A stretch of 64,000 bases of DNA from DAHUZL01 sp035533215 (GCA_035533215.1 DATLUG010000039.1:8978-72977), one strand, 5' to 3'. Shown: positions 50,550 through 59,838, counted from the stretch's first letter. A program made the numbers and translations. The notes: generated from the sequence alone by a model not told the origin.

Positions 50550-51496
50550 CGGGCGGGGCCGATCCCCGCCAGCTGCGGCGCCACCTCCGCCGCGATGAGC
50601 CGCAGGTGGTCGAGGTCGGTGAGGTCGAGGAGCTGGAGGTAGACGGTGTCGGCGCCGGCGGCGGCCCGGGCCGCGAGGGCGGCCGCCACCTCGTCGGGGC
50701 GCCCGGCCACCCCCTCCTCCGCCAGCTCCCCCACGGTCCGCCCCATCGCCCTGGCGCGGCCCAGGACCTCGGTCTCGGTGGCGCCGCAGCAGACGGTCAG
50801 CGCGACGGAGAGGCGCAGGCCGGCCGGGTCGCGGCCGATGGCCTCGCAGGCCGACCGCACCCGTGCGAACGCGGCCCGGCACGGCTCCAGCGGTCGGAAG
50901 GGGACGTTGAACTCGTCGGCGAACCGGGCCGCGATCCTCGCGGTCCGCGGCCGTCCCTCGCCGCCGACGATGATCGGGGGCCGGGGCCGCTGCAGCGGCC
51001 GGACCTGGGCCGGGTTGCCCTGGAGCCGGTAGTGGCGGCCCACGAAGGTGAACGGCTCGCCCTCCGGGGTCGACCACAGGCCGGTGAGGATCGAGAGCTG
51101 CTCCTCCAGCCGCTCGAAGCGCTCCCCGACCGGCGGGAACGGGATGCCGAACGCCACGTGCTCCGCCTCGTGCCAGGCCGCGCCCAGCCCCAGCTCGACC
51201 CGGCCCGAGCTCATGTGGTCGACCTGCGCCACGGCGACGGCGAGGGGACCGGGCAGGCGGAACGTCGCGGCCGTCACCAGGGTGCCGAGCCGGAGCCGGC
51301 TCGTCTCCCGGGCGAGCCCCGCCAGGGTGGTCCAGCTGTCGGACTGGCTCGGCCAGCCCGCCGAGGCGTCGGTCGTGAGGTAGTGGTCGGAGCGAAAGAA
51401 GCCGTCGAAGCCCAGCCCCTCCGCCTCCCGGGCGACGGCCAGGATCTGGGCGTACGTGGCTCCGCGCTGGGGCTCGACGAAGATCCGCAGCCGCAT
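50546..51496 (-). CDS. LLM-class flavin-dependent oxidoreductase (F420-type)
   Basis: This 316-residue luciferase-like TIM-barrel enzyme opens MRLRIFVEPQRG and has AREAEGLGFDGFFRSDHYL, the SGRVELGLGAAWHEAEHVAFG segment characteristic of F420-dependent members, and PPIIVGGEGRPRTARIAARFADEFN. The substrate is unknown. ATG 51496 has a GGAGGG ribosome site. The MBL-fold gene is coupled downstream; F420 use is inferred from the subfamily pattern only. Confidence 0.9.
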   Translation of the reverse strand: MRLRIFVEPQRGATYAQILAVAREAEGLGFDGFFRSDHYLTTDASAGWPSQSDSWTTLAGLARETSRLRLGTLVTAATFRLPGPLAVAVAQVDHMSSGRVELGLGAAWHEAEHVAFGIPFPPVGERFERLEEQLSILTGLWSTPEGEPFTFVGRHYRLQGNPAQVRPLQRPRPPIIVGGEGRPRTARIAARFADEFNVPFRPLEPCRAAFARVRSACEAIGRDPAGLRLSVALTVCCGATETEVLGRARAMGRTVGELAEEGVAGRPDEVAAALAARAAAGADTVYLQLLDLTDLDHLRLIAAEVAPQLAGIGPAR

Positions 51497-51693
51497 GTGC
51501 CGTCCCTCCGCTCGGCGCGCCCGGGAAGGCGCCGCCGTCGCTCCGGCAAGCCTCGGCGCCGGGTGGGCGGGGTGTCAAGCCGGCCGGCCCCGCGGGAGGC
51601 CGTCCGGGCGACGGTCCATGAGGGGCGGGAGAGCGGCGCGGTGGGAGCGGCCCCCGAGCACCGGGGCGGTCCGGGTGCCGGGGACGACCTACC

Positions 51694-51699
51694 TATAAT
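51694..51699 (+). promoter_or_regulatory. -10 element of the uracil-DNA glycosylase gene (leaderless arrangement)
   Basis: A consensus TATAAT, 6 nt before GTG 51706. Confidence 0.65.
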
Positions 51700-51705
51700 C
51701 GGCCG

Positions 51706-52413
51706 GTGCTGGAGGTGGCGGCCGACTGCGGGGAGCGGCAGGGTCGGCTCGACGCCATCGCAGCCGAGGTCCGTGCCTGCACCGGCTGCGGGCTCCATCG
51801 CACCAGGACCCAGGGGGTGCCCGGCACCGGGCCGGTGACCGCCCGGGTGATGGCGGTGGGGGAGGCCCCGGGGGAGAACGAGGACCGCCAGGGACTCCCC
51901 TTCGTCGGGGCCGCGGGGTCGCTCCTCACCGACCTGCTCCAGGGCGTCGGGCTCAGCCGCGAGGACCTCTTCATCACCAACGTCCTCAAGTCGCGCCCGC
52001 CCCAGAACCGCGACCCGCTCCCGGACGAGGTCGCCGCCTGCGCCCCCTACCTGGACCGCCAGATCGCCCTCATCCGCCCACTCGTGATCCTGCTCCTGGG
52101 ACGGCACGCGCTGGCCCGGCTGGTCCCCACCGCCGCCTCGATCTCGCGCTGCCACGGCCAGGCGATCCGGGCCGATGGCCGCGTCTACCTGCCCGTCTAC
52201 CACCCCGCCGCCGCCCTCTACAACGGCGGCCTGCTGGCGACCCTGCGCGAGGACTTCCTGCGGCTGCGGGCGCTGATCGACGAGCTGGAGGCGGGTCGCC
52301 TCGGCGAGCCCGGGCGCCGGGCCGAGGCCCCTGCCGGTGGCGCGGCCCAGCCGGGCGCCGGAGCGGGGGAGCCGCCGCCTCCCGCGAGCGCGCAGCAGCT
52401 TGCCCTCTTCTGA
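51706..52413 (+). CDS. Uracil-DNA glycosylase, family 4 (iron-sulfur type)
   Basis: This 235-residue glycosylase removes uracil from DNA. Family 4/5 signatures are CTGCGLHRTRTQGVPGTG (first FeS cysteines), GEAPGENEDRQGLPFVGAAG (motif 1 with Glu-Asn-Glu), FITNVLKSRPPQNRDP and VYHPAAAL. Two further cysteines (AACAPYL and SRCHGQ) complete a 4Fe-4S site. A Pro/Gly-rich tail of about 35 residues ends in QQLALF, which matches the beta-clamp-binding hexapeptide. GTG 51706 is leaderless by the promoter spacing. Confidence 0.93.
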   Translation: MLEVAADCGERQGRLDAIAAEVRACTGCGLHRTRTQGVPGTGPVTARVMAVGEAPGENEDRQGLPFVGAAGSLLTDLLQGVGLSREDLFITNVLKSRPPQNRDPLPDEVAACAPYLDRQIALIRPLVILLLGRHALARLVPTAASISRCHGQAIRADGRVYLPVYHPAAALYNGGLLATLREDFLRLRALIDELEAGRLGEPGRRAEAPAGGAAQPGAGAGEPPPPASAQQLALF

Positions 52414-54127
52414 CCCCGCCCTCCCGGCGGCCGGGCGGGAGGGCGCCGGCCGGGAGGCGGCCCCGCTGGGCCCGCCCGACCCCGGGGTGATCCGCTTCGT
52501 GGCGCTGGGCGGCCTCGGCGAGATCGGCAAGAACCTGGCGGTGCTGGAGGTGGGCGACGACTGCCTCGTCATCGACTGCGGCCTGATGTTCCCCGATGCG
52601 GAGATGCTCGGGGTCGACCTGGTCATCCCCGACATCCGCTACCTGCTGGAGCGAGCCGACCGAGTGCGCGCGATCCTCGTCACCCACGGGCACGAGGACC
52701 ACATCGGGGCGCTGCCGTTCGTGCTCCCCCGCCTCCCGGTGCCGGTGTTCGGCAGCGCCCTGGCGCTGGGCTTCCTGCGCCACAAGCTGCGCCGGCGCGG
52801 GTTCCAGGGCGCCGCCGACCTGCGCCCGGTCGCGGCCGGGGATCGGATCCGGCTGGGCGCGTGCACGGTGGAGTTCGTCCACGTCACCCACAGCGTCCCC
52901 GACAGCTTCGCGCTCGTCATCGAGACCCCCGCCGGCACCGTGGTGCACAGCGGCGACTTCAAGCTCGACGCCACCCCCGTGGACGGGCCGCCACCCGACC
53001 TCGATCGGCTGGCGGCGGCCGGCCGGCAGGGGGTGCGCCTCCTCTGCAGCGACAGCACCAACGCCGACCTCGACGGCATCACCCCCTCGGAGCGCACCGT
53101 CGGCCCGGCGCTGCGCTCGATCGTCGCGGGCGCCCGCGGACGGGTCCTCGTCGTCACCTTCGCCAGCAACATCGCCCGCATCCAGCAGGCGGTCGACGCC
53201 GCCCTCGGGGCCGGCCGCCGCTGCTGCGTGGTGGGGCGGAGCATGCTGGACACGGTCGCCACCGCCCAGGGGCTGGGCTGGCTGCGGGTGCCCTCCGACG
53301 CCCTGCTCTGGCCGCGCCAGCTCGATCGCATCCCGGACCGCGAGCTCTGCTTCATCTGCACCGGCGCCCAGGGCGAGCCGCTCGCCGCGCTCAGCCGGAT
53401 CGCCGCCGGCACCCACCCCTTCGTCACCACCCGCGCCAGCGACACCGTGGTGGTGTCCGCCAACCCCATCCCGGGCAACGAGCTGATGGTGCACCGGACC
53501 GTCAATCGACTGGCCCGGCAGGGGGTGCGGGTGCACGCGGGCCACCGCGACGGGGTCCACGCCAGCGGCCACGCGTCCGGGGAGGAGCTCCGCTTCCTGC
53601 TGGAGCTGATCCGGCCGGAGGCGTTCGTCCCGGTCCACGGCGAGCTCCGTCATCTCCACCGGCACCGGGAGCTGGCGCTGGAGACGGGGATGGACCCCGC
53701 CGCGGTGGCGGTGGTGGAGAACGGCACCGTGGTGGAGGTCGAGGCCGACGGGGTCCGCGTCGGCGGCCGGATCCCCTTCGGCAACGCCTACGTCGACGGG
53801 GTCAGCGCCGATGACGTGGAGCACGTGGTGCTGCGCGACCGACGCACCCTGGCGGAGGACGGGGTCGTGATCGCGTCGGTGGCCCTGGACCGCGAGCGCG
53901 GCGAGGTGGTGGCCGGTCCCGACATCGTCTCCCGCGGGTTCGCCCGCGGCTCGCGCCTGGCGCCCCTGCTGGCCGAGGCCCGGGTGGCGGTGCTGGCGGT
54001 GTGCGCCGAGGAGGGGGCCAGCGACCCGCAGGAGCTGCGCTCTGCCATCCACGACCGCCTGGCCGCCCTCTTCCTGGACCGGATGCAGCGGCGGCCGATG
54101 ATCCTGCCGGTGATCAGCGAGCTCTGA
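52400..54127 (+). CDS. rnj: Ribonuclease J
   Basis: This MBL/beta-CASP RNase has both endo- and 5'-exonuclease activity in the family. Signatures are FVALGGLGEIGKNLAVLE, the zinc motif THGHEDHIGALPF, SGDFKLD, the beta-CASP segment VVTFASNIARIQQAVDAA, and HASGHASGEELRFLL. TTG 52400 is my preferred start (575 residues, 14 bp overlap with the glycosylase gene). GTG 52337 and GTG 52487 are alternatives. It is the expected neighbour of ftsK and asd in Gram-positive-like gene order. Confidence 0.93.
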   Translation: MPSSDPALPAAGREGAGREAAPLGPPDPGVIRFVALGGLGEIGKNLAVLEVGDDCLVIDCGLMFPDAEMLGVDLVIPDIRYLLERADRVRAILVTHGHEDHIGALPFVLPRLPVPVFGSALALGFLRHKLRRRGFQGAADLRPVAAGDRIRLGACTVEFVHVTHSVPDSFALVIETPAGTVVHSGDFKLDATPVDGPPPDLDRLAAAGRQGVRLLCSDSTNADLDGITPSERTVGPALRSIVAGARGRVLVVTFASNIARIQQAVDAALGAGRRCCVVGRSMLDTVATAQGLGWLRVPSDALLWPRQLDRIPDRELCFICTGAQGEPLAALSRIAAGTHPFVTTRASDTVVVSANPIPGNELMVHRTVNRLARQGVRVHAGHRDGVHASGHASGEELRFLLELIRPEAFVPVHGELRHLHRHRELALETGMDPAAVAVVENGTVVEVEADGVRVGGRIPFGNAYVDGVSADDVEHVVLRDRRTLAEDGVVIASVALDRERGEVVAGPDIVSRGFARGSRLAPLLAEARVAVLAVCAEEGASDPQELRSAIHDRLAALFLDRMQRRPMILPVISEL

Positions 54128-54132
54128 GCGGG

Positions 54133-55350
54133 ATGGTCCTCCGGCCGCGCGGGGCCGGCCTGGCCGCGCTGGCGCTCGCCGCGACCGCGGTCGGGGTGGC
54201 CACGGTGCGGGTCAGGGATCCTTGGCCGCCGCCCCGTGCCACGGCGGACCCGGTGGCGATCGCTCCGTTCCCGGGAACGCTGCCGAGGCTTCCCTGGCCC
54301 AGGGCCGGTGAGGCCGCGGTCGCCGTCGACGGCATCGGGATGCTGGGCGCCACCCGCTCCCAGCGTCCGGTGCCGATCGCCAGCGTCACCAAGGTGATGA
54401 CCGCGCTGATCGTGCTCGACCACCATCCGCTGCGGCCGGGCGAGGGGGGGCCGATCCTGGTCATGACCGCGGCCGACGAGGCCGTCTACCGCAGGGACCG
54501 GTCGGAGGGGGACTCGACCCTGCCGGTGCGGGCCGGCGAGCGGCTCTCCGAGCTGCAGCTGCTGGAGGGGCTGCTGGTCCCCTCCGGCGACAACGCCGCC
54601 TGGACCCTGGCGCGCTGGGACGCCGGCACCGTCCCCGCCTTCAACGCCGAGATGAACGCCGAGGCGCGGACGCTCGGCCTCCGCCACACCCACTACGCCG
54701 ACGTCAGCGGGCTCGACCCCGCGTCGGCGAGCAGCGCCGCCGACCAGACCCACCTGGCGGAGGTGGCCCTGCGCAACCCGGTGTTCGCCGCCATCGTGCG
54801 GCGGGCGCAGGTGGTGCTGCCGCTCGCCGGCCGCCTGCGCAACCCCGACCCGCTGGCCGGGGCGCCGTTCGTCGAAGGGGTGAAGACCGGGTGGACACCG
54901 GTGGCGGGCGGGTGCCTGGTCCTCGCGCGCTGGGGCCGGGTGGCGGGTGAGCCCCTGACGGTGGTGGCGACCGCTCTGGGCCAGCGGGGCCGCGCCCAGC
55001 TGCCCGCGGCGGCGCGGGTGAGCGACCGCTTGGCCGGCGCCGCCCGGGCCCTGCTGGTGGTCCGCACGGTCAGCCTGGCCGGGCAGCGGGTGGGCGAGCT
55101 GCGGGCGCCCTGGCAGGCGCCGGTGCCGCTGGCGGTGGCGGGGGCGGCCCGCCTGGTGGGCTGGCCGGGGCTGCGGGTCACGGTCCGGGTCCACCTGGCC
55201 AGCCGGCTCCCCCGAGCGCCCCTCGCCGCCGGCGCCGAGGTCGGCACCGCGGTCGTCAGCGCCGGGGCGGAGGCGGTGCCGCTGGCGGTGCGCACCACCC
55301 GCGCGCTCCGCGCCCCGGACCTGCTCTGGCGGCTGCTGGGGAGCGGCTGA
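54133..55350 (+). CDS. D-alanyl-D-alanine carboxypeptidase (PBP5/DacA-like)
   Basis: This penicillin-binding protein of 405 residues has one N-terminal signal/anchor helix (about residues 8-26). The serine-peptidase motifs are S84-V-T-K87 (SxxK), SGDN (SxN) and KTG in VEGVKTGWTPVAGG. It trims peptidoglycan stem peptides in the family. The C-terminal 110 residues or so form a beta-rich region (SLAGQRVGELRAPWQAPVPL). ATG 54133 lies 5 bp after rnj. Confidence 0.92.
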   Translation: MVLRPRGAGLAALALAATAVGVATVRVRDPWPPPRATADPVAIAPFPGTLPRLPWPRAGEAAVAVDGIGMLGATRSQRPVPIASVTKVMTALIVLDHHPLRPGEGGPILVMTAADEAVYRRDRSEGDSTLPVRAGERLSELQLLEGLLVPSGDNAAWTLARWDAGTVPAFNAEMNAEARTLGLRHTHYADVSGLDPASASSAADQTHLAEVALRNPVFAAIVRRAQVVLPLAGRLRNPDPLAGAPFVEGVKTGWTPVAGGCLVLARWGRVAGEPLTVVATALGQRGRAQLPAAARVSDRLAGAARALLVVRTVSLAGQRVGELRAPWQAPVPLAVAGAARLVGWPGLRVTVRVHLASRLPRAPLAAGAEVGTAVVSAGAEAVPLAVRTTRALRAPDLLWRLLGSG

Positions 55351-55409
55351 CCCGGGACGCGGGCCCGGTCGGCGGCCACCGAACCGCGGCCCCACCGTCT
55401 GCGCTGTCG

Positions 55410-55434
55410 TAGACTCCCTGCGAACGGCCATTCG
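55410..55434 (+). promoter_or_regulatory. ftsK promoter with LexA-like palindrome
   Basis: A -10 TAGACT (55410-55415) is followed 5 nt later by CGAACGGCCATTCG (55421-55434). This has the same 14-bp geometry as the recA box (CGAA-N6-TTCG) but two deviations from the Gram-positive LexA consensus. Confidence 0.4.
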
Positions 55435-55469
55435 CCGCGCCGACCTCCCCACGCCCTGCCCCCCTGCTC

Positions 55470-57980
55470 ATGGCCACCACCCGACGCCGTCCCGCCGCAA
55501 CCCGTGCCCGGCCCGCCGCCCGCCGGCCGCCCGGGGGGCGTGGCCCCCGCCGCGGGCGGGTGCGGCGACGACCGTCCGCCGCGCCGCCGCTGCTCACCCA
55601 GCAGCAGCGCCGGGAGCTGACCGGGCTGGCCCTGCTGGCGCTGGGGCTGGTCCTGCTGCTGGCCCTCCTCCTGCCCCACGCGCCGGTGACCGCCGCCATC
55701 GCCCATGCCGGCTTCGGCGTGCTCGGGGTGGCCGCGTGGTGGCTGGCGGTGGTGGTGACCGGGGTGGGGACCCGGGTCCTCGGCTGGCACCAGCGCGGCC
55801 GGGGCGGCGCCGCCGCGATCGGCCTGCTGGTGGCGACCGCCGCGGTGGCGGGCCTGCTGGGCCTCGCCCACGGGGCTGCCGGCGGGTGGCTCGGGGCCAG
55901 GATCGGGCCGCCCCTGGCGGCGCGCATGGGCGTTCCGGTCGGGGTCGTGGTGCTCCTGGCCCTGGGGCTGGCCGGCCTGGTCCTGGCCCTGGAGCTGAGC
56001 CCGTCGCGCTGGGGACCCGCCGCCGTGGGTGCGGGCCGCTGGCTCGGGGGGGCGTTCGCGGCGGCACCGTCCGGCGACGGGAGCCGCCTCGCCCGCGGGC
56101 GCGGGGACGCGAGGCGCTCGGTGGCGGCCGGGTCGCCCCCGGCTGCGGGCGCGCGTCCGCAGGCAGACGCCGCCGGCCAGCGCTCCGACGGCCTGGTGGA
56201 CGGCCCCGGCCCCGGGCGGGAGCCGTCGCCGGCCGCGCCCGAGCCCGCCGACGGGGTCCTCAGCCGCTTCGAGCGGGTCTTCGAGGGGCTGGACGGGTGG
56301 GACCCGGCGGCCGTCGCCGTCGACGATCCGGCCCCGGGCGCGCCGCTGAGAACGGACGGGGTCCCCCCGCCCCCGGGCGCACCGCTGGCCCCCGCCCTCC
56401 CCGCCCCCGGGGCTGGGCCGGACGCGCCGGCGGCGCTCGGGCGCGAGGCGCCGGCGGTCGCCGCGGTCGACGGCGTGGGGGAGGGGCTGGCCCCGACCGC
56501 GGGGCCGGTGACGGAGGACGCCGCCGACCCGGTCGAGGAGGAGCCGGACTGGCGCCTGCCCGGTCAGGAGCTCCTCGACAGCGTCACCGGCAAGCGCGAG
56601 CGGCTCCGCGACGAGATCCGCACCCGGATCCAGACCATCGAGGCGACCCTGGAGGCGTTCCAGGTCGATGCGCGGGTGATCGGCGTCAACGCCGGCCCCA
56701 CCGTCACCCAGTACGAGCTCCAGCCGGGTCCGGGCGTGGCGGTGCGCAAGGTGGTCGCCTACCAGACCGACCTGGCGCTGGCGCTGGCGGCGCCGATCCG
56801 GATCCAGGCGCCGATCCCCGGCAAGGCGGCGATCGGGATCGAGGTCCCCAACAAGGCGGCCCAGCTGGTGACGCTGAAGGAGGTGGTGCGAACCCCCGCC
56901 TTCGCCACCGTCGCCAGCGGGCTCGCGATCGCCCTGGGGGCCGACGTCAGCGGCCACGCGGTGGTGGGGGACCTCGCCCGGATGCCCCATCTGCTGATCG
57001 CGGGTGCCACCGGCTCCGGCAAGAGCGTCTGCATCAACGCCGTCCTGGCGGGACTCCTCCTCCAGGGCACCCCCAAGGATCTCCGCCTGATCCTGGTGGA
57101 CCCCAAGCGGGTCGAGCTCAGCAACTTCGCCGAGCTCCCCCATCTCCTGGTGCCGGTGGTGGTGGAGCCCAACGCGGCGGTGGCCGCCCTGCGCTGGGCG
57201 GTGACCGAGATGGAGCAGCGCTACAAGCTGTTCGCCAGCCACGGCGCCCGCAACATCGTGATCTTCAACGAGCGCGCCGCCTCCCTGGGGCTGCAGCCGC
57301 TGCCCAAGGTGGTGATCGTGATCGACGAGCTGGCCGACCTCATGATGGTGGCCGCCAACGAGATCGAGGAGCTGATCTGCCGGGTGGCCCAGCTGGCCCG
57401 GGCGGTCGGCATCCACCTCATCGTCGCCACCCAGCGGCCCTCGGCCGACATCATCACCGGCCTGATCAAGGCCAACATCCCCTCCCGGGTGGCGTTCGCG
57501 GTCAGCAGCGGGGTCGACTCGCGGGTGATCCTCGACGAGATGGGGGCGGAGAAGCTGCTCGGACGCGGCGACATGCTCTACCTCCCCATCGATGCCGGCA
57601 AGGCGACCCGGCTCCAGGGCGCCTACGTGTCCGACCGTGAGCTGGACCAGCTGATCGGCTGGTGGAAGGCCCAGGGTGCCCCCCGCTACCAGGAGGAGAT
57701 CCTGGAGATGACCCAGCTCAGCCCCCAGCAGCGAGACGGCGCGGTCCGGCGGGACCCGCTCTTCGGCCGCGCCGCCCGGGTGGTGGCCACCGAGGGTCGG
57801 GCGGCGGCCTCGTTGCTCCAGCGCAAGCTGAACGTGGGCTACACGCGGGCGGCCCGGCTGGTCGACCAGCTGGCCGAGGCGCGGGTGGTGGGCCCCTACG
57901 AGGGGAGCAAGTCCCGGGAGGTGCTGATGAGCCTGCCCGACGTGGATGAGCTCCTGGCCGGCCTCAGCGAGGCGGACTGA
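55470..57980 (+). CDS. ftsK: DNA translocase FtsK/SpoIIIE
   Basis: This 836-residue chromosome pump acts at the division septum. Four predicted membrane helices lie in about residues 47-172, after a very Arg-rich N-terminus. A Pro/Ala/Gly-rich linker runs from about 175 to 355. The motor has Walker A GATGSGKSV (about 511-519), LVDPKRVELSNF and Walker B VIVIDELADLMMV. The C-terminal gamma winged-helix domain (LLQRKLNVGYTRAARLVDQL) recognises polar sequences. ATG 55470 lies about 48 nt after the probable transcription start. Confidence 0.95.
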   Translation: MATTRRRPAATRARPAARRPPGGRGPRRGRVRRRPSAAPPLLTQQQRRELTGLALLALGLVLLLALLLPHAPVTAAIAHAGFGVLGVAAWWLAVVVTGVGTRVLGWHQRGRGGAAAIGLLVATAAVAGLLGLAHGAAGGWLGARIGPPLAARMGVPVGVVVLLALGLAGLVLALELSPSRWGPAAVGAGRWLGGAFAAAPSGDGSRLARGRGDARRSVAAGSPPAAGARPQADAAGQRSDGLVDGPGPGREPSPAAPEPADGVLSRFERVFEGLDGWDPAAVAVDDPAPGAPLRTDGVPPPPGAPLAPALPAPGAGPDAPAALGREAPAVAAVDGVGEGLAPTAGPVTEDAADPVEEEPDWRLPGQELLDSVTGKRERLRDEIRTRIQTIEATLEAFQVDARVIGVNAGPTVTQYELQPGPGVAVRKVVAYQTDLALALAAPIRIQAPIPGKAAIGIEVPNKAAQLVTLKEVVRTPAFATVASGLAIALGADVSGHAVVGDLARMPHLLIAGATGSGKSVCINAVLAGLLLQGTPKDLRLILVDPKRVELSNFAELPHLLVPVVVEPNAAVAALRWAVTEMEQRYKLFASHGARNIVIFNERAASLGLQPLPKVVIVIDELADLMMVAANEIEELICRVAQLARAVGIHLIVATQRPSADIITGLIKANIPSRVAFAVSSGVDSRVILDEMGAEKLLGRGDMLYLPIDAGKATRLQGAYVSDRELDQLIGWWKAQGAPRYQEEILEMTQLSPQQRDGAVRRDPLFGRAARVVATEGRAAASLLQRKLNVGYTRAARLVDQLAEARVVGPYEGSKSREVLMSLPDVDELLAGLSEAD

Positions 57981-58051
57981 GCGCCGCGACCGCCCCCGGG
58001 CGCCCCGGCGCCCGCCCCGGGATCCGACGGCGCATCGGCGCGGCAGTTGGG

Positions 58052-58057
58052 TACCCT
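58052..58057 (+). promoter_or_regulatory. -10 element of yajQ (leaderless arrangement)
   Basis: TACCCT, 6 nt before GTG 58064. Confidence 0.45.
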
Positions 58058-58063
58058 TTGACC

Positions 58064-58558
58064 GTGGCCGCCAGCGAGCACTCCTTCGACGTGGTGTCGG
58101 AGTTCGACCGCCAGGAGCTGGTCAACGCGGTCCAGCAGACGCAGCGGGAGATCGCGACCCGGTACGACTTCAAGGACGTCACCGCGGAGCTCACCCTCGG
58201 CGACGACGCGATCACCGTCCTCGCCGGCTCCGACGGTCGCGCCCAGGCGGTCCTGGACGTCCTCCAGACCAAGCTCCTCCGCCGCGGACTCTCCCTGAAG
58301 ATCCTCAAGCCGGGCAAGCCGGAGCCGGCGGCGAGAGGCAACGTCCGCCAGCTGATCGCCCTCCAGCGGGGCATCGACGAGGACCTGGCCCGCGCCCTCG
58401 TCAAGCGGATCCGGGCGGTGCAGCCCAAGGTGCAGGTCCGGATCCAGGGCGCCGAGCTCCGGGTCACCAGCAAGGACAAAGACATCCTCCAGGCGGTGAT
58501 CCAGGACCTGCGGACGTTCGAAGCGCCTGTCCCGCTCCAGTTCACCAACTATCGGTGA
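58064..58558 (+). CDS. yajQ: YajQ family cyclic-di-GMP-binding-type protein
   Basis: This protein of about 164 residues has two ferredoxin-like (YajQ) domains. Family segments are SFDVVSEFDRQELVNAVQQTQREIATRYDFKD, LKPGKPEPAARGNVRQLIALQRGID and VRIQGAELRVTSKDKDILQAVIQ. YajQ homologues bind nucleotides, including cyclic di-GMP in Xanthomonas; its role here is unknown. GTG 58064 is chosen over TTG 58058 because it lies 6 nt after the -10. Its stop overlaps the pgsA start by 4 bp. Confidence 0.94.
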   Translation: MAASEHSFDVVSEFDRQELVNAVQQTQREIATRYDFKDVTAELTLGDDAITVLAGSDGRAQAVLDVLQTKLLRRGLSLKILKPGKPEPAARGNVRQLIALQRGIDEDLARALVKRIRAVQPKVQVRIQGAELRVTSKDKDILQAVIQDLRTFEAPVPLQFTNYR

Positions 58559-59250
58559 GCCAGCTGGGGCCGCCGGCGTCCCCGCCGGCCGTCCGCGGTG
58601 CCGCGAGCCGCGCGGCCGCCGCGCCCCAGCCCGAGGGTCCGGGCGATCGCGCGGCGACGGCGCCGGTCGCGACCGAGGTCCTGGGGGTCCCCGCCGTCCG
58701 GCGGGTGCAGCTCCGCCGCCGGCTGACCCTTCCCAACTCCCTCACCCTGGTCCGACTGCTGGCGATCCCGGTCCTGCTCTGGGTCCTCGCCGCCGGCTTC
58801 GCCGGCCACGACCAGGTGGCGGCGGCGGTGTTCCTGCTCGCGGCCGCCACCGACACCCTGGACGGGTGGGTCGCCCGCCGGCGGCGCCAGGTGACCGCGC
58901 TGGGGATCTTCCTCGACCCCCTGGCCGACAAGCTGCTGGTGATCGCGGTCCTCTTCGCCCTCGTCGGGTCGGGACGGGTCGCCCCCTGGGTGGGCTTCGT
59001 GATCGTGGCCCGCGAGCTGCTGGTGACGGTGCTGCGCAGCCGCGCCAGCGGGGCGCTGGTCTCGATCGCGGCCTCGCCGCTCGGCAAGCTGAAGACCCTG
59101 ACCCAGGTGGCGATGGTGCTGGCCGCCATCCTGCTCGGCCCCTACCCCGGGCTGGGGAGCGCCGCCGAGGCGCTGGTGGCGCTGGCGGTGACCGCGACCC
59201 TGGTCAGCGGGGCCGACTACGTGTGGCGCTACCGCCAGCACCTGCTCTGA
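58555..59250 (+). CDS. pgsA: CDP-diacylglycerol-glycerol-3-phosphate 3-phosphatidyltransferase
   Basis: This 231-residue membrane enzyme makes phosphatidylglycerol phosphate. The CDP-alcohol phosphotransferase motif D-x2-D-G-x2-A-R-x8-G-x3-D-x3-D is complete in TDTLDGWVARR..LGIFLDPLADK. About five to six helices follow an Ala/Pro-rich N-terminal extension of about 55 residues if GTG 58555 is used. The core begins near LTLPNSLTLVRLLAIPVLL. It precedes cinA, recA and rny as in Bacillus. Confidence 0.93.
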   Translation: MSQLGPPASPPAVRGAASRAAAAPQPEGPGDRAATAPVATEVLGVPAVRRVQLRRRLTLPNSLTLVRLLAIPVLLWVLAAGFAGHDQVAAAVFLLAAATDTLDGWVARRRRQVTALGIFLDPLADKLLVIAVLFALVGSGRVAPWVGFVIVARELLVTVLRSRASGALVSIAASPLGKLKTLTQVAMVLAAILLGPYPGLGSAAEALVALAVTATLVSGADYVWRYRQHLL

Positions 59251-59261
59251 GGGGCGCGCCG

Positions 59262-59813
59262 GTGGCTGCCGCGCCGGCGCGACGGCCTCCGCGGCTTGTG
59301 GCGGCCTTCCCGGAGGCGGCCGCGGCGCTGGCGGCGTGCGCCGGCCGGGGTGCGACCGTCGCCGTCGCCGAGTCCTGCACCGGCGGGCTCCTGGGGGCCG
59401 CCCTGACCGCGGTGCCGGGAAGCTCCCGGGTGGTCCTGGGCGGCGTGATCGCCTATTCGGACCAGGTGAAGGTGACCTGCCTGCGGGTGTCGGAGGCCAC
59501 CCTCCGCGCGCAGGGGGCGGTGAGCGAGGCGGTGGCTCGGCAGATGGCGGTGGGGGTGGCGAGCCGGCTCGGCGCCAGCCTCGGCGTCGGGATCACCGGC
59601 GTGGCCGGGCCGGGGATGTCGGAGGGCAAGCCCGCCGGCCTCGTCCACGTGGTGGTGGTGGCGCCGTGGGGGGAGCGGGTGCGCCGGCTCGAGCGGGACC
59701 TCGGCAGGGAGGGGACCAGGGCCGCCGCGGTCACGGCCGCACTGGCGCTGCTCCTGGAGCTGGCGCTCCCCGAGCTGGCGCGCCCCGAGCTGGCGCGCCC
59801 CCCGGCCGGCTGA
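59262..59813 (+). CDS. pncC: Nicotinamide-nucleotide amidohydrolase (CinA C-terminal domain, PncC)
   Basis: This 183-residue stand-alone PncC domain deamidates nicotinamide mononucleotide in the family. The signature AVAESCTGGLLGAALTAVPGSS, VLGGVIAYSDQVK, and GITGVAGPGMSEGKPAGLVH are present. The N-terminal molybdopterin-binding-like half of full CinA is absent. The C-terminus ends in a short duplicated LARPELARP stretch encoded by a tandem DNA repeat. GTG 59262 has a GAGGGG site. Position before recA is the classical cinA-recA linkage. Confidence 0.92.
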   Translation: MAAAPARRPPRLVAAFPEAAAALAACAGRGATVAVAESCTGGLLGAALTAVPGSSRVVLGGVIAYSDQVKVTCLRVSEATLRAQGAVSEAVARQMAVGVASRLGASLGVGITGVAGPGMSEGKPAGLVHVVVVAPWGERVRRLERDLGREGTRAAAVTAALALLLELALPELARPELARPPAG

Positions 59814-59838
59814 GCGATGGCGGCGCGGCTGGGGCGGC

